Source: an uncultured Mailhella sp. (GTDB lineage: Bacteria; Desulfobacterota; Desulfovibrionia; Desulfovibrionales; Desulfovibrionaceae). From it: a stretch of 47,908 nucleotides of DNA. Positions within the stretch are counted from its first letter, which is position 1, and each line of letters begins with the position of its first letter. The notes under the pieces are model-generated. The model did not search any database. It saw only the letters and a program-made list of their open reading frames with translations, and was not told the origin of the DNA. The DNA lies in assembly GCA_944323575.1 (NCBI GenBank), contig CALUTB010000011.1, forward strand, positions 1-47,908, read 5' to 3'. Position numbers and translations under genes: made by a program. Below, in pieces: positions 1-7,767 of this stretch.

Positions 1-68
1 TGGGAACGAGGAAAGTAGCGTTTGATACGAGCAATCTGTTCATGAGAAAGATAAAAAAGTTCCTTCAT
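1..68 (-). CDS. IS5-family transposase, N-terminal fragment
   Basis: Twenty-two codons are visible from an ATG at 68-66, starting MKELFYLSHEQIARIKRYFP and then RS before the window edge. This is the characteristic opening of IS5-family (IS427-like) transposases, in which a short helix precedes the first basic residues. A purine-rich TGAGGA lies just upstream of the ATG on the minus strand and fits a ribosome binding site. The catalytic DDE region is beyond the window, so activity cannot be judged. The gene points away from the interrupted dctM. Confidence 0.7.
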   Translation of the reverse strand, partial: MKELFYLSHEQIARIKRYFPRS

Positions 69-131
69 GGCATCCTCACTCTGCCGACAATAAGAACTTC
101 TTATCCTTTTGGCAATTAATGAGTCCTGAGC
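1..131 (-). mobile_element. End of an IS5-type insertion sequence (partial)
   Basis: The minus strand reads outward from an element end near base 131, through a short leader, into the start of a transposase gene that runs off the window. The outer end on the minus strand begins GCTCAGGACTCATTAATTGC, which would be the terminal inverted repeat. The bases after the end (from about 132) resume an unrelated TRAP permease frame in mid-gene. The second IS end, and so any target duplication, is outside the window. A contig ending inside an IS is common in draft assemblies. Family assignment rests on the transposase N-terminus only. Confidence 0.65.
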
Positions 132-1166
132 CTAGGCCACATCCGCGGCGCGCTGGCCCATGTGAACATCGTGGTCTCCGTGCTTTTTGCGGGCATTTCC
201 GGCTCCGCCGTGGCCGATACCGCCACTGTGGGCGGCATTCTCATTCCCGCCATGAAGAAGAACGGCTACGATGCCGAATTCTCCGTCGCCGTCACGGCCA
301 TATCTTCCGTCATATCACCCATCATTCCGCCCAGCATCTGCATGGTCATGTACGGAGCCCTCATTCCGGGCGTTTCCATCGCGGCGCTCTTTGCCGGCGG
401 CATCATTCCCGGTCTGCTTCTCGCCGTAGCCATGATGGTCGTCACCGCCATCCTTTCCTCCAAGCGCAAATATCCTAAGTCCACCATCACCTATACGCCG
501 CGTCAGGTGGTGCATGCATTGGTGAGAACCATCCCCGCCCTCATGATTCCCTTCATCATCCGCTTCGGCGTGGTGAACGGCATATTCACCCCGACCGAGT
601 GCGCCGCCGTGGCCGTGCTCTACGCCATGGCTCTCGGCTTCTTCTACTACCGCAACTTCACCTTCCGCGACCTGTGCATCTGCATGAAGCGCTCCATGCT
701 CACCTCCGGCGCCGTGCTCGTCATCATCGCCATGGTACAGCCCTTCGGCTGGCTGGTCGCCCTGGGCCAGATTCCGGTCGCTCTCTCCAATGCCATTCTT
801 TCCATTTCGGAAAATCCGCACGTCATTCTCGGCGCCATCACCGTGCTGCTCCTTATTCTCGGAGCCATTATGGACGCCAACATCATCGTACTCGTATTTG
901 CCCCCATTCTGGTTCCCATCGCCATGGAACTCGGCATCCATCCCGTACATTTCGGCGTGTTCTATTGCCTTGCCGCCATCGTGGGGCTGTCCACACCGCC
1001 GTACGGCATGTGCATATTCATCGCCGCAGCCATCGGTGAAGTACCGGTAGGCAAGGCCATGCGAGCCATTCTGCCCTTCGTCGTCAGCGTGTTCATCGTG
1101 GTTTTCATGGTCGCTTACATTCCAGAACTTACGCTCTGGATGCCGCGCACCTCGGGCCTGCTCTGA
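132..1166 (+). pseudogene. dctM: TRAP transporter large permease (DctM), 5' end removed by IS
   Basis: The reading frame opens directly at the IS junction with LGHIRGALAHVNIVVS and continues through the DctM-typical stretch LFAGISGSAVADT to the stop at 1164-1166. About 345 residues remain, against roughly 425-430 in the family, so the first 80 or so residues with their membrane segments are missing. The remainder is very hydrophobic, with a PPSICM segment typical of the DctM scaffold. TRAP large permeases carry substrate across the inner membrane with a small permease and a periplasmic binding protein, both absent here. A GTG at 162 is an in-frame start codon but there is no good ribosome binding site, so translation as a shortened protein seems unlikely. 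Position suggests it supplied the substrate of the downstream sugar-acid genes. Confidence 0.85.
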
Positions 1167-1193
1167 TATTCCCCTGCCCCAACCCCTTCCACC

Positions 1194-1225
1194 GGCACGA
1201 CGGCCCATTCCTCCGCCGTCGTGCC
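1194..1225 (+). terminator. Hairpin after dctM remnant
   Basis: An 11-bp perfect stem (GGCACGACGGC at 1194-1204 with its complement at 1215-1225) encloses a 10-base loop. No T tract follows, so it may be a weak terminator or an mRNA-stabilising hairpin between dctM and the next gene. Confidence 0.45.
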
Positions 1226-1328
1226 AACAGACACATTTCCGGAAGAAGGCCCGCAATACGCCGTCTCCTTCGCTTCGTTCGCCCCACGAACGGAACGTTC
1301 ATCTTTGCACAGTCGTAAAGGCATCATC

Positions 1329-1676
1329 ATGAAACTCACCGACATCGTCTACTGGGTTGGCAGCGGAGAGTTCGGACTCTCCCACTACAAAGACTGCCAT
1401 GTCTATCTTCTCCACGACGGATCGCACAGCGTGCTCATCGACAGCGGCTGCGGCATAGACATCACGGAACTCAGACACAACATCGAACAGGTGACGCCGC
1501 TCTCCTCCGTCACCGACCTCTTCCTCACCCACGGGCACGGCGATCACAGCGGCGGAGCCTCCGCACTCCAGAGTTTCGCCGGATTTCGCATCCATGCCAG
1601 CGAGTCAGTCATTTCTCCACCTCCGCCCTGCCCCTCATGCGCTGAGAACAGGCGATCCAAAGGAATACTCCCATGA
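1329..1676 (+). pseudogene. Metallo-beta-lactamase-fold hydrolase, C-terminally truncated
   Basis: The ATG at 1329 follows an AAAGG at 1315-1319. The 115-residue product has the N-terminal half of an MBL-fold hydrolase: the hydrophobic strand VLIDSGCG and the zinc motif H68-x-H70-x-D72-H73 followed by SGG. Family members are usually 220-300 residues and need later histidine and aspartate ligands, all absent here. After about residue 92 (SESV) the sequence becomes proline- and cysteine-rich and unlike the family. A second frame near the end reads ALRTGDP, which resembles the segment expected a little later in this family, so a frameshift or internal deletion is possible. The frame stops 4 bases past the start of the next gene. 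Probably inactive; in the intact state it would be a cytoplasmic ester, lactone or thioester hydrolase. Confidence 0.7.
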
Positions 1677-2692
1677 TCAATCTCGGAATGATAGGTTTCG
1701 GCAACTTCGGCCGTCAGCTTGCCAAGGGCTTTCATGACACCGGCTTCTGCAGCATCAAGACCATCGCCGTGGGCAATCCCGCCAGACATGCCGGACAGGA
1801 AACCTTCGGTGCCGCACTCTGCGACGACTACCGTGAGCTTCTTCGCGACAACGACCTCGACGCCATCGCCGTGGCCGGTCCCCTCCAGATGCAGGCCCGG
1901 CTTGTGGAAGAGGCGCTCGCCGCCGGCAAGCATGTGTTCATGGAAAAGCCGATCGCCCCCACGCTGGAGGATGCTCTGCGCATCAAGGCCGCCGCCGACG
2001 CCTCCGACAAGATCGCCATGGTGGGATTCATCGAGAGGTTCAATCCCGCCCTGCGCAGAGTCAAGGCTCTTCTGCGCAACGATTATCTGGGCAAACTGTT
2101 CCGCCTGTCCATCAAACGAGGCTCCCGCAACTCGGACCGTACGCCCTGGATGTGGGAAGTAGGTATGTTCGTGCACATTCTCGGCCACAACATCGACATC
2201 CTGCGCTGGTTCCTGGAAGACGAAGTGGAACACGTCTTTGCGGAATCCGACTCCTATATGCGACGCAAGAGCGGTGAAGACGACAACATCTGCGCCATCC
2301 TGCGCTTCCGCAACGGTGCGCTCGGCGTGATGGAGGACTCCTGGACGCTTTCTCCCAGCATGCCCATGGAAGAAAACGATACCCGCATGGACCTTATCGG
2401 CGACAAGGGCAATCTCAGCTTCAACGGCCTGAACCAGATGCTCTCCCTCTACAACACGAACGGCGTGTTCTATCCCGGCCTTCTGCGCTGGCCCGGCGGA
2501 CTCACCGAGGAAAGCGGCCTGGAATCCTACGCACTCAAGGACGAATGCCTGCACTTCATCCGCTGCGTGGAGAATCCCGGCACGGCTCCCATCTCCACGG
2601 TGGACAGTGCACTGGAAAACCTGCGCGTGGCCCTGGCCTGCCGTCTTTCCGCCAAAGAAGGCCGCATCGTCCATCTTTCGGAAATCCGCTGA
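1673..2692 (+). CDS. Gfo/Idh/MocA-family NAD(P)-dependent dehydrogenase
   Basis: This 339-residue protein has the full-length plan of the family: a Rossmann fold with GFGNFG at residues 8-13, the EKP motif at 91-93 whose lysine acts at the active site, and a C-terminal mixed sheet domain with H168, H172 and D175 in the segment VHILGHNID. Such enzymes oxidise or reduce a hydroxyl group of sugars, inositols, sugar acids or related compounds using NAD or NADP. AAAGGA at 1658-1663 precedes the ATG. It overlaps the truncated MBL gene by 4 bases and is followed within 8 bases by the VOC gene, so they are cotranscribed. The exact substrate is not evident; a sugar acid en route to 2-keto-3-deoxygluconate is the best guess from the neighbours. 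Confidence 0.9.
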   Translation: MINLGMIGFGNFGRQLAKGFHDTGFCSIKTIAVGNPARHAGQETFGAALCDDYRELLRDNDLDAIAVAGPLQMQARLVEEALAAGKHVFMEKPIAPTLEDALRIKAAADASDKIAMVGFIERFNPALRRVKALLRNDYLGKLFRLSIKRGSRNSDRTPWMWEVGMFVHILGHNIDILRWFLEDEVEHVFAESDSYMRRKSGEDDNICAILRFRNGALGVMEDSWTLSPSMPMEENDTRMDLIGDKGNLSFNGLNQMLSLYNTNGVFYPGLLRWPGGLTEESGLESYALKDECLHFIRCVENPGTAPISTVDSALENLRVALACRLSAKEGRIVHLSEIR

Positions 2693-2700
2693 GGTTCGTC

Positions 2701-3117
2701 ATGTTCGAAATCCATCATGTAGGCATCGTGGTCTCCAATCTGGAGGAAAGCGTCGGCTTCTATTGCCGCAATCTCGGCTTCCGCGTGGTCGCAAGGGACA
2801 CCAATCCCGTCAAGAAGGCCAGAGCAGCCATGATCGACAACGGCAGCTTCATGATCGAACTTATCGAGTACGCCGAACACCTTTATGACGACATCCCCAT
2901 CAACCACGTCGCCTACCGCGTCGACGACGTGGAAAGCGCCGCCGGAAAGCTTCGCGCGCAGGGATACGAATTTATGGATGAAACACCGCGCATCATCTTC
3001 CAGGGCCGCAGCAGAATCATGTTCCTGTTCGGTCCCGATCGTGAACGCATAGAACTGCATCAGGTCCTTGAGGAACTGAATGCCGCAAACGAGGTTCAGC
3101 ATGAAAACCATTGTTAA
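2701..3117 (+). CDS. VOC-family (glyoxalase/dioxygenase fold) protein
   Basis: The 138-residue product begins MFEIHHVGIVVSNLEESVGFY, a textbook first VOC module, and has a second module starting INHVAYRVDDVESA near residue 66. It ends with a strand containing ERIELHQ. Candidate metal ligands are H6, a glutamate in the first module (IELIEY), H69 and the glutamate of IELHQ, the usual paired arrangement. VOC enzymes include lactoylglutathione lyase, methylmalonyl-CoA epimerase and ring-cleaving dioxygenases; in an anaerobe an isomerase, epimerase or lyase is more likely than a dioxygenase. It lies 8 bases after the dehydrogenase and overlaps the next gene. The precise reaction is unknown. Confidence 0.85.
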   Translation: MFEIHHVGIVVSNLEESVGFYCRNLGFRVVARDTNPVKKARAAMIDNGSFMIELIEYAEHLYDDIPINHVAYRVDDVESAAGKLRAQGYEFMDETPRIIFQGRSRIMFLFGPDRERIELHQVLEELNAANEVQHENHC

Positions 3118-4345
3118 AGTGAAGGCCGCCATTCCCCAGCCGGGCAACGGCCAGGTTATGGAACACGCCGCCATTGTTCTTCATGATGACCGCATCATCG
3201 ACCTTCTCTCGTGGGAAGAGGCCGACGCGGCCTATCCCGACGCCAACGTTGATCTTCGTCCCGATGCTTGGGCTCTGCCCGGCTTCATCGACGCCCACGT
3301 CCATCTGAGCTTCAGCTGCCGGAACGATCCCTATCTCGACATGCTGCAGGAAATGAACAGCGAGCCGCTCATGATGCTGCGTCTCGTGCGCAACGCACAG
3401 GCCTCCATTCTGGCGGGCGTCACCACCGTGCGCGACTGCGGCGCCGCCACCGACGGCATCTTTCAGCTGCGTGATGCCATCCGTGAAGGCACCATGCGCG
3501 GCAGCAGCATCGTCGCCAGCGGCAGACCCTTCACCGTCACGGGCGGCCACTGCTGGTATCTGAACAGAGAGGTGGAAGGCGAGGAAAACGTGCGCAGAGA
3601 AGCACGGCAGACCATCAAGGACGGCGCCGACTTCCTGAAGATGATGATCTCCGGCGGCAACATGACGCCGAACTCCGGCTCCGGCGTGCTCCAGTACCAT
3701 CAGGCCGAAGTGGACGCTTTCGCCTCGGAAGCCCGCATGCGCGGCAAGATGACCTCCGTGCACGTGCACAGCACCGACTCCATCCGCATCGCCGTCAGGG
3801 CCGGCGTGTCCACGGTGGAACACTGCAGCTTCCGCGGCACGGACGGCACCATCGACTATGACGCCGCCATTGTGGATGACATGGCGAAGAAAGGCATCAT
3901 TCTCTGCCCTGCCTTCAGTGCCTCCTACCGCACGCCCGTGACGAACTTCCCCGTGGAGCAGCAGGAATTCTGGCGCGTCTTCCGCAAGGAGCGCATGGAC
4001 GTAACCGCCCGCATCATCGATCAGGGAGTACGCTTCGCCCTCGGCACGGACGCCGGCTGCCATCTCACCGAATTCAGCGACTATGCCCTCTGCTTCGGCA
4101 TTCTCAAGGAATATCTCGACATGTCCAACAAGGCCATTCTCGACTGCGCCACCGGCGTTGCCGCCGCCTGCTGCGGTCTGGAAAAGGAAATCGGCAGCCT
4201 TGAGCGCGGCAAACGCGCCGACATTACGCTTCTCGGCGGCAATCCGCTGGACGACCTTGCCTTCGGCAGCGACGTCCGGGCCGTGTACCAGTACGGACGC
4301 CTCGTCGTCGACGACGGCAAGATCACTCCCGTCACCGCAATATAA
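3101..4345 (+). CDS. Amidohydrolase of the imidazolonepropionase/prolidase-like group
   Basis: This 414-residue protein has the metal-dependent amidohydrolase barrel: H66-x-H68 in DAHVHLS, a lysine at 180 (FLKMM) suited to carboxylation, histidines near 221-223 (VHVHS) and 241 (VEHCS), and D317 in GTDAG. The C-terminus shows the usual return to the small sheet domain (GKRADITLL). I chose the ATG at 3101 because GAGG at 3091-3094 sits 6 bases before it; an in-frame ATG at 3080 has no such site. Family members cleave amide or cyclic amide bonds in the cytoplasm. It overlaps the VOC gene by 17 bases. Its presence with an aminotransferase-fold enzyme suggests a nitrogen-containing intermediate, but the substrate cannot be named. 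Confidence 0.88.
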   Translation: MKTIVKVKAAIPQPGNGQVMEHAAIVLHDDRIIDLLSWEEADAAYPDANVDLRPDAWALPGFIDAHVHLSFSCRNDPYLDMLQEMNSEPLMMLRLVRNAQASILAGVTTVRDCGAATDGIFQLRDAIREGTMRGSSIVASGRPFTVTGGHCWYLNREVEGEENVRREARQTIKDGADFLKMMISGGNMTPNSGSGVLQYHQAEVDAFASEARMRGKMTSVHVHSTDSIRIAVRAGVSTVEHCSFRGTDGTIDYDAAIVDDMAKKGIILCPAFSASYRTPVTNFPVEQQEFWRVFRKERMDVTARIIDQGVRFALGTDAGCHLTEFSDYALCFGILKEYLDMSNKAILDCATGVAAACCGLEKEIGSLERGKRADITLLGGNPLDDLAFGSDVRAVYQYGRLVVDDGKITPVTAI

Positions 4346-4350
4346 AACCC

Positions 4351-4391
4351 GATGCTGCCGGCGGCCCGGTCTCCGGCAGCATCCTTTTCGT
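4351..4391 (+). terminator. Rho-independent terminator-like hairpin inside the cluster
   Basis: An 11-bp perfect stem (GATGCTGCCGG at 4351-4361, complement at 4373-4383) is followed by a T-rich CTTTTCGTT. It lies between the amidohydrolase and the aminotransferase-fold gene and could reduce or end transcription there. Confidence 0.6.
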
Positions 4392-4417
4392 TGTTCCGAT
4401 CTTTGGAGAATGTTCCC

Positions 4418-5602
4418 ATGCTGTTCGACAGAGAAAAATTCAATCTCGACATTCCGGCCATCGCCCGTTTCGACTTTCTGAACACGGCGGATCAGGGGCC
4501 CAAGCTGGCATGCGTCCACTACGCCGTGCAGGAACTGGAAAACGACGTCTTCTACAACAGCCCCAGCCGTGCCGACGTCTACGACAGACTGCACGCCGCC
4601 ACCGAGGAATCACGCCGCCGTCTGGCCAACTTCTTCCGTACGACCGTTGCGCAGACCGCCTTTGTCCGCGGCATTGCCGACGGCCTCAATCTGCTTCTGC
4701 CCCATTTTGCCCTCGGCCCCGGCGACGAGGTCGTCACCACGGATCAGGAAAATCCCGCCGTGCTGCTTCCGCTGCTCGAAGGCGCCCGTCGTCTGGGATA
4801 CACCGTACGCTACGTGAAGGTGGGCAAAACCATGCAGGAAGCCCTCGACAACATGGAACAGACCTGCAACGAACACACGCGGCTTGCCGTCATGAGCCAT
4901 GTAAGTCACATCGCCGGCTTCTGCCAGCCGGTCAGAGAAATCTCCGAAATCGTGCACAGACACGGCGGACGCATCATCTGGGACGGAGCACAGTCGGCCG
5001 GACAGATTCCCGTGGACTTCCCGTCCCTCGGCTGCGACGTCTACATCGCAGCCGGCTACAAATGGATGCTCGGTCTGCACGGCACCGCCGTCATGCTGCT
5101 CGATGAGGAATTTCTGCACAGCGTGCGGCCGCAGGCCATAGGCGTAGGTTCTGAAACCGCCTTCAGCTACACCGACTATTCCTACACCATCAGAAGCGAC
5201 GCCAGAAAGTTCGAGTACGGCTCCCGCCAGCTTCCTCCCTTTGCAGCCCTCGGCAACGCCGCCGTCTATCTCGATCTGCTCGGCGTGGAAAACATCATGA
5301 AACGCAATCGCGCACTTCAGGCCTCGCTCATGGAAAATCTCGCCGAACTGCCCGACATCGTGCGCCTCTCTCCCGAAGAGGAACAGGTCTCCTCCGGCAT
5401 CGTGGGCTTCACCTTCCCCGGTCTCGATGCAGACGATCTGGTGAAGTTCGCCTGGCAGCGCAGCATCCTCATCAAGACCCGCAATCTCGCCGCCGGAATG
5501 CCCAGCCGCAAGAGCATCCGCGTCTCCCTGCACTTCTTCAACACGAATGACGAAATTCTACGCCTCATGGACTGCCTGCGCGCCTACAGAGGACTCGCCT
5601 GA
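4418..5602 (+). CDS. Class V aminotransferase-fold PLP enzyme
   Basis: The 394-residue protein has the NifS/isopenicillin-N-epimerase-like fold type I layout: D189 in IIWDGAQSAG pairs with the PLP ring nitrogen, and K215 in GYKWM is the Schiff-base lysine. The nearby HGTAVMLLD and a C-terminal RVSLHFFNT segment also fit this group. Members act as cysteine desulfurases, kynureninases, epimerases, lyases or aminotransferases. I chose the ATG at 4418 because GGAGA at 4405-4409 lies 8 bases before it. Its stop overlaps the kinase start by one base, so the two are translationally coupled. A role in removing nitrogen or a beta-substituent from the pathway substrate is an inference. Confidence 0.88.
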   Translation: MLFDREKFNLDIPAIARFDFLNTADQGPKLACVHYAVQELENDVFYNSPSRADVYDRLHAATEESRRRLANFFRTTVAQTAFVRGIADGLNLLLPHFALGPGDEVVTTDQENPAVLLPLLEGARRLGYTVRYVKVGKTMQEALDNMEQTCNEHTRLAVMSHVSHIAGFCQPVREISEIVHRHGGRIIWDGAQSAGQIPVDFPSLGCDVYIAAGYKWMLGLHGTAVMLLDEEFLHSVRPQAIGVGSETAFSYTDYSYTIRSDARKFEYGSRQLPPFAALGNAAVYLDLLGVENIMKRNRALQASLMENLAELPDIVRLSPEEEQVSSGIVGFTFPGLDADDLVKFAWQRSILIKTRNLAAGMPSRKSIRVSLHFFNTNDEILRLMDCLRAYRGLA

Positions 5603-6570
5603 TGTCCCGCCGTCCCCGCATAGCCGTCACGGGAGAATGCATGGTCGAACTGCTGCCCGTGAACGGTCCGGAAAAAGGGCTGTACCGGCAGAGTTTCAGC
5701 GGCGACACCCTCAATGCGGCCGTGTATCTCTCAAGACTCGGCGGGCTGGACGTATCCTATCTCTCCGCCGTGGGGACGGATCCTCTGAGCGATGCCATGC
5801 TCTCCTTCTGGGCCGGAGAAAGCATCGACGTTTCCCTGACCCGGAAACTGCCGGACGCCGTTCCCGACCTGTACATGATACAGCTTGACGAACACGGCGA
5901 ACGCTCCTTCCGGTACTGGCGCTCCGCCTCCGCCGCCCGCTCCTGCTATTCGGGAGCGGGGGCGGACGTGCTTCTCGAACGACTCGCCACCTTCGACGTC
6001 GTCTATCTGAGCGGCATCAGCCTGGCCGTCTTTCTGGAAGACGGCAGGGAACGTCTTCTGCGACGTCTGGAAGAGCTTGCCGGACGCGTCTGCATCTGCT
6101 TCGACGCCAACTTCCGTCCTCACCTGTGGGGATCCGACGTCAGGGAAGCGGCAGACCTGGCGAAAGTCTGGTACCGCCGCATGCTCCCGATCTGCTCCAT
6201 GATCTTCCTCTCTCCTGAGGAAACGGAAGCCTTCGGCATCGGAAGCGGCCTCGCTCCTGAAAAAAACGGCACGGAGCTTTTCCGTGCCATGCGTTCCGAC
6301 GCGGAACTCATCATGAAGGACGGGCCGAATCCCTGTCTGATTCTGAGCAGCCATGCCACGCTGCACGTTCCGCCCAGCCCTGTACAGAAGGTCGTCGACA
6401 CCACGGCCGCCGGAGACTCCTTCGCCGCAGCCTATGTGCACGCCCGTCTGCTCGGTCTGCCCCCGGAAGAGGCCGCGAAACAAGGTCATGTTCTGGCGGC
6501 GGCCGTCATCGGCGAGCCGGGCGCCGTCATTCCCTCCAACCGTATGCCTGCGGAGCTGATATATGCATGA
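5602..6570 (+). CDS. kdgK: PfkB-family sugar kinase, probable 2-keto-3-deoxygluconate kinase
   Basis: The 322-residue protein is a ribokinase/PfkB-fold kinase. Near the N-terminus GECMVELLP and the glycine-containing FSGDTLNAAVYLSRLG match KDG kinases, and the C-terminal signature DTTAAGDSFAAAY at 266-278 supplies the anion hole and catalytic base D272. KDG kinase phosphorylates 2-keto-3-deoxygluconate to KDPG with ATP in the cytoplasm. The next gene encodes KDPG aldolase and overlaps by 8 bases, which strongly supports this assignment over fructokinase or another PfkB activity. It starts at an ATG overlapping the previous stop. Confidence 0.9.
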   Translation: MSRRPRIAVTGECMVELLPVNGPEKGLYRQSFSGDTLNAAVYLSRLGGLDVSYLSAVGTDPLSDAMLSFWAGESIDVSLTRKLPDAVPDLYMIQLDEHGERSFRYWRSASAARSCYSGAGADVLLERLATFDVVYLSGISLAVFLEDGRERLLRRLEELAGRVCICFDANFRPHLWGSDVREAADLAKVWYRRMLPICSMIFLSPEETEAFGIGSGLAPEKNGTELFRAMRSDAELIMKDGPNPCLILSSHATLHVPPSPVQKVVDTTAAGDSFAAAYVHARLLGLPPEEAAKQGHVLAAAVIGEPGAVIPSNRMPAELIYA

Positions 6571-7183
6571 ATTCAGAGAACTGTGCCGGGAGCAGCGGGT
6601 CATTCCCGTGCTCTCGCTCAATGATGACGAAAACTCCCTGCAGATCTGCCGCGCCCTTGTCAGAGGAGGACTGCGTCTTCTTGAAATCACCCTGCGTACC
6701 CCGACGGCCTGGTCCGTGGCGGAACGTGTGAAGAATGAAGTGCCGGACAGCCTCGTGGGCATAGGCACCGTACTCTCGACCGCCGACATGGAAAAGGCCG
6801 TGAAGCTCGGCTTCCGTTTTACGGTCAGCCCAGGTATGACGCCGTCGCTGCTCGCCTGCAGGAAGGAAACCGGCATTGATTATCTGCCCGGCGTCGCCAC
6901 GGCCTCCGAAATCATGACGGCAAGGGAGAACGGTCTGAATTTCCTGAAATTCTTTCCTGCAGAGCAGAACGGCGGCACGGCGCGTCTGAAGGCCTACGCC
7001 TCGCCGTTCTCCGACGTGACCTTCTGTCCCACCGGCGGAATCAATGCGGAAAACGTGCGCTCCTATCTCTCGCTGCCCAACGTCTGCTGTGCCGGCGGAA
7101 CCTGGGTCATCAGCAGGGAGGACGTCGCCGCCGGACGCTGGAATGCCATAACAGCCCGGGCAGAGCGGTGCCATACCCTGTAG
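6563..7183 (+). CDS. eda: 2-keto-3-deoxy-6-phosphogluconate (KDPG) aldolase
   Basis: This 206-residue protein has the expected length and motifs of Eda: E41 in LEITLRT, the substrate-phosphate loop VSPGM, the Schiff-base lysine K129 in NFLKFFPAE, and PTGGIN followed by GGTW. The enzyme splits KDPG into pyruvate and glyceraldehyde 3-phosphate. Its start overlaps the end of the kinase gene by 8 bases, so translation is probably coupled. It is the last gene of the cluster and is followed by a strong terminator at 7273. Some family members also act on KDPGal or 4-hydroxy-2-oxoglutarate, but the kinase next door favours KDPG. Confidence 0.93.
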   Translation: MHEFRELCREQRVIPVLSLNDDENSLQICRALVRGGLRLLEITLRTPTAWSVAERVKNEVPDSLVGIGTVLSTADMEKAVKLGFRFTVSPGMTPSLLACRKETGIDYLPGVATASEIMTARENGLNFLKFFPAEQNGGTARLKAYASPFSDVTFCPTGGINAENVRSYLSLPNVCCAGGTWVISREDVAAGRWNAITARAERCHTL

Positions 7184-7272
7184 CCGGAACCTTCTTTCAC
7201 AGGAAACACATCTTTCCGTTTCATAAGACCCGTCTTTCTCTTTTCTTCCCAATACGTCTTCTTCTACCTTGC

Positions 7273-7307
7273 GGGAAGGACGATCTTTCGTCCTTCCCTC
7301 TCTTTTA
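7273..7307 (+). terminator. Rho-independent terminator after eda
   Basis: An 11-bp perfect stem (GGGAAGGACGA at 7273-7283, complement at 7288-7298) with a 4-base loop is followed by TCTCTTTT. It ends the sugar-acid cluster. Confidence 0.85.
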
Positions 7308-7767
7308 ATGACAGCAAGTGCTGTAATATATACTTTTATGCATTAAAAGACTTATATCATCAATTGTTTAAAATAATTATCAAAATATATATTTATTTAA
7401 AATATAAAATATCCACCACTTCGCATTAATAATGCTTATATAAACATATAATAGCATTTATCGTATTTTAACATAATGATCTTCATAAACTATCTCCACC
7501 CATCTCACCGCTTTTCATCCAATATCAGGTCATAAAATAAAAACGTAAGCCAAGTCATGCACTTGCGCCGTTTTTATTCCCCATGATTTCCGCACGAAAA
7601 TTACACAACATTTTTCTTCTTTTTTTGAGAAAAAAAGAACTACTCGGCAAAGTGCTCGCTTTTACCCAAAAATGCCTTGCGTTACTTGTGGTTTTACCAT
7701 TATCCTAGTTCCGTAAAATTTATATGTGCACTTTCCGACTTTTATAACCCTTCGGGGAGGGGATGTC
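7308..7767 (+). promoter_or_regulatory. AT-rich intergenic leader before the lactate genes
   Basis: No gene is seen between eda and the lactate dehydrogenase. Bases 7310-7500 are strikingly AT-rich compared with the GC-rich flanks. A 10-bp inverted repeat, AATAAAAACG at 7536-7545 and its complement at 7569-7578, encloses a smaller hairpin (CGTAAG at 7544-7549 with CTTGCG at 7562-7567, one G-T pair) and would form a terminator-like structure with a T tract on + and an A tract before it. The region from about 7640 must hold the promoter of the lactate operon, but I find no convincing -35/-10 pair. GGGAGGGG at 7755-7762 is the ribosome binding site for the next gene. Confidence 0.4.

Noticed and set aside
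315..1256. Long minus-strand frame opposite dctM
   Set aside because: Histidine/glycine-rich product with no family signature, opposite a clear TRAP permease frame; a shadow of GC-rich coding sequence.
7686..7724. Sigma-70 promoter before the lactate operon
   Set aside because: TTGTGG/TATCCT and TTACCA/TTTATA pairs have wrong spacing (9 and 19 bases), so no promoter is called.
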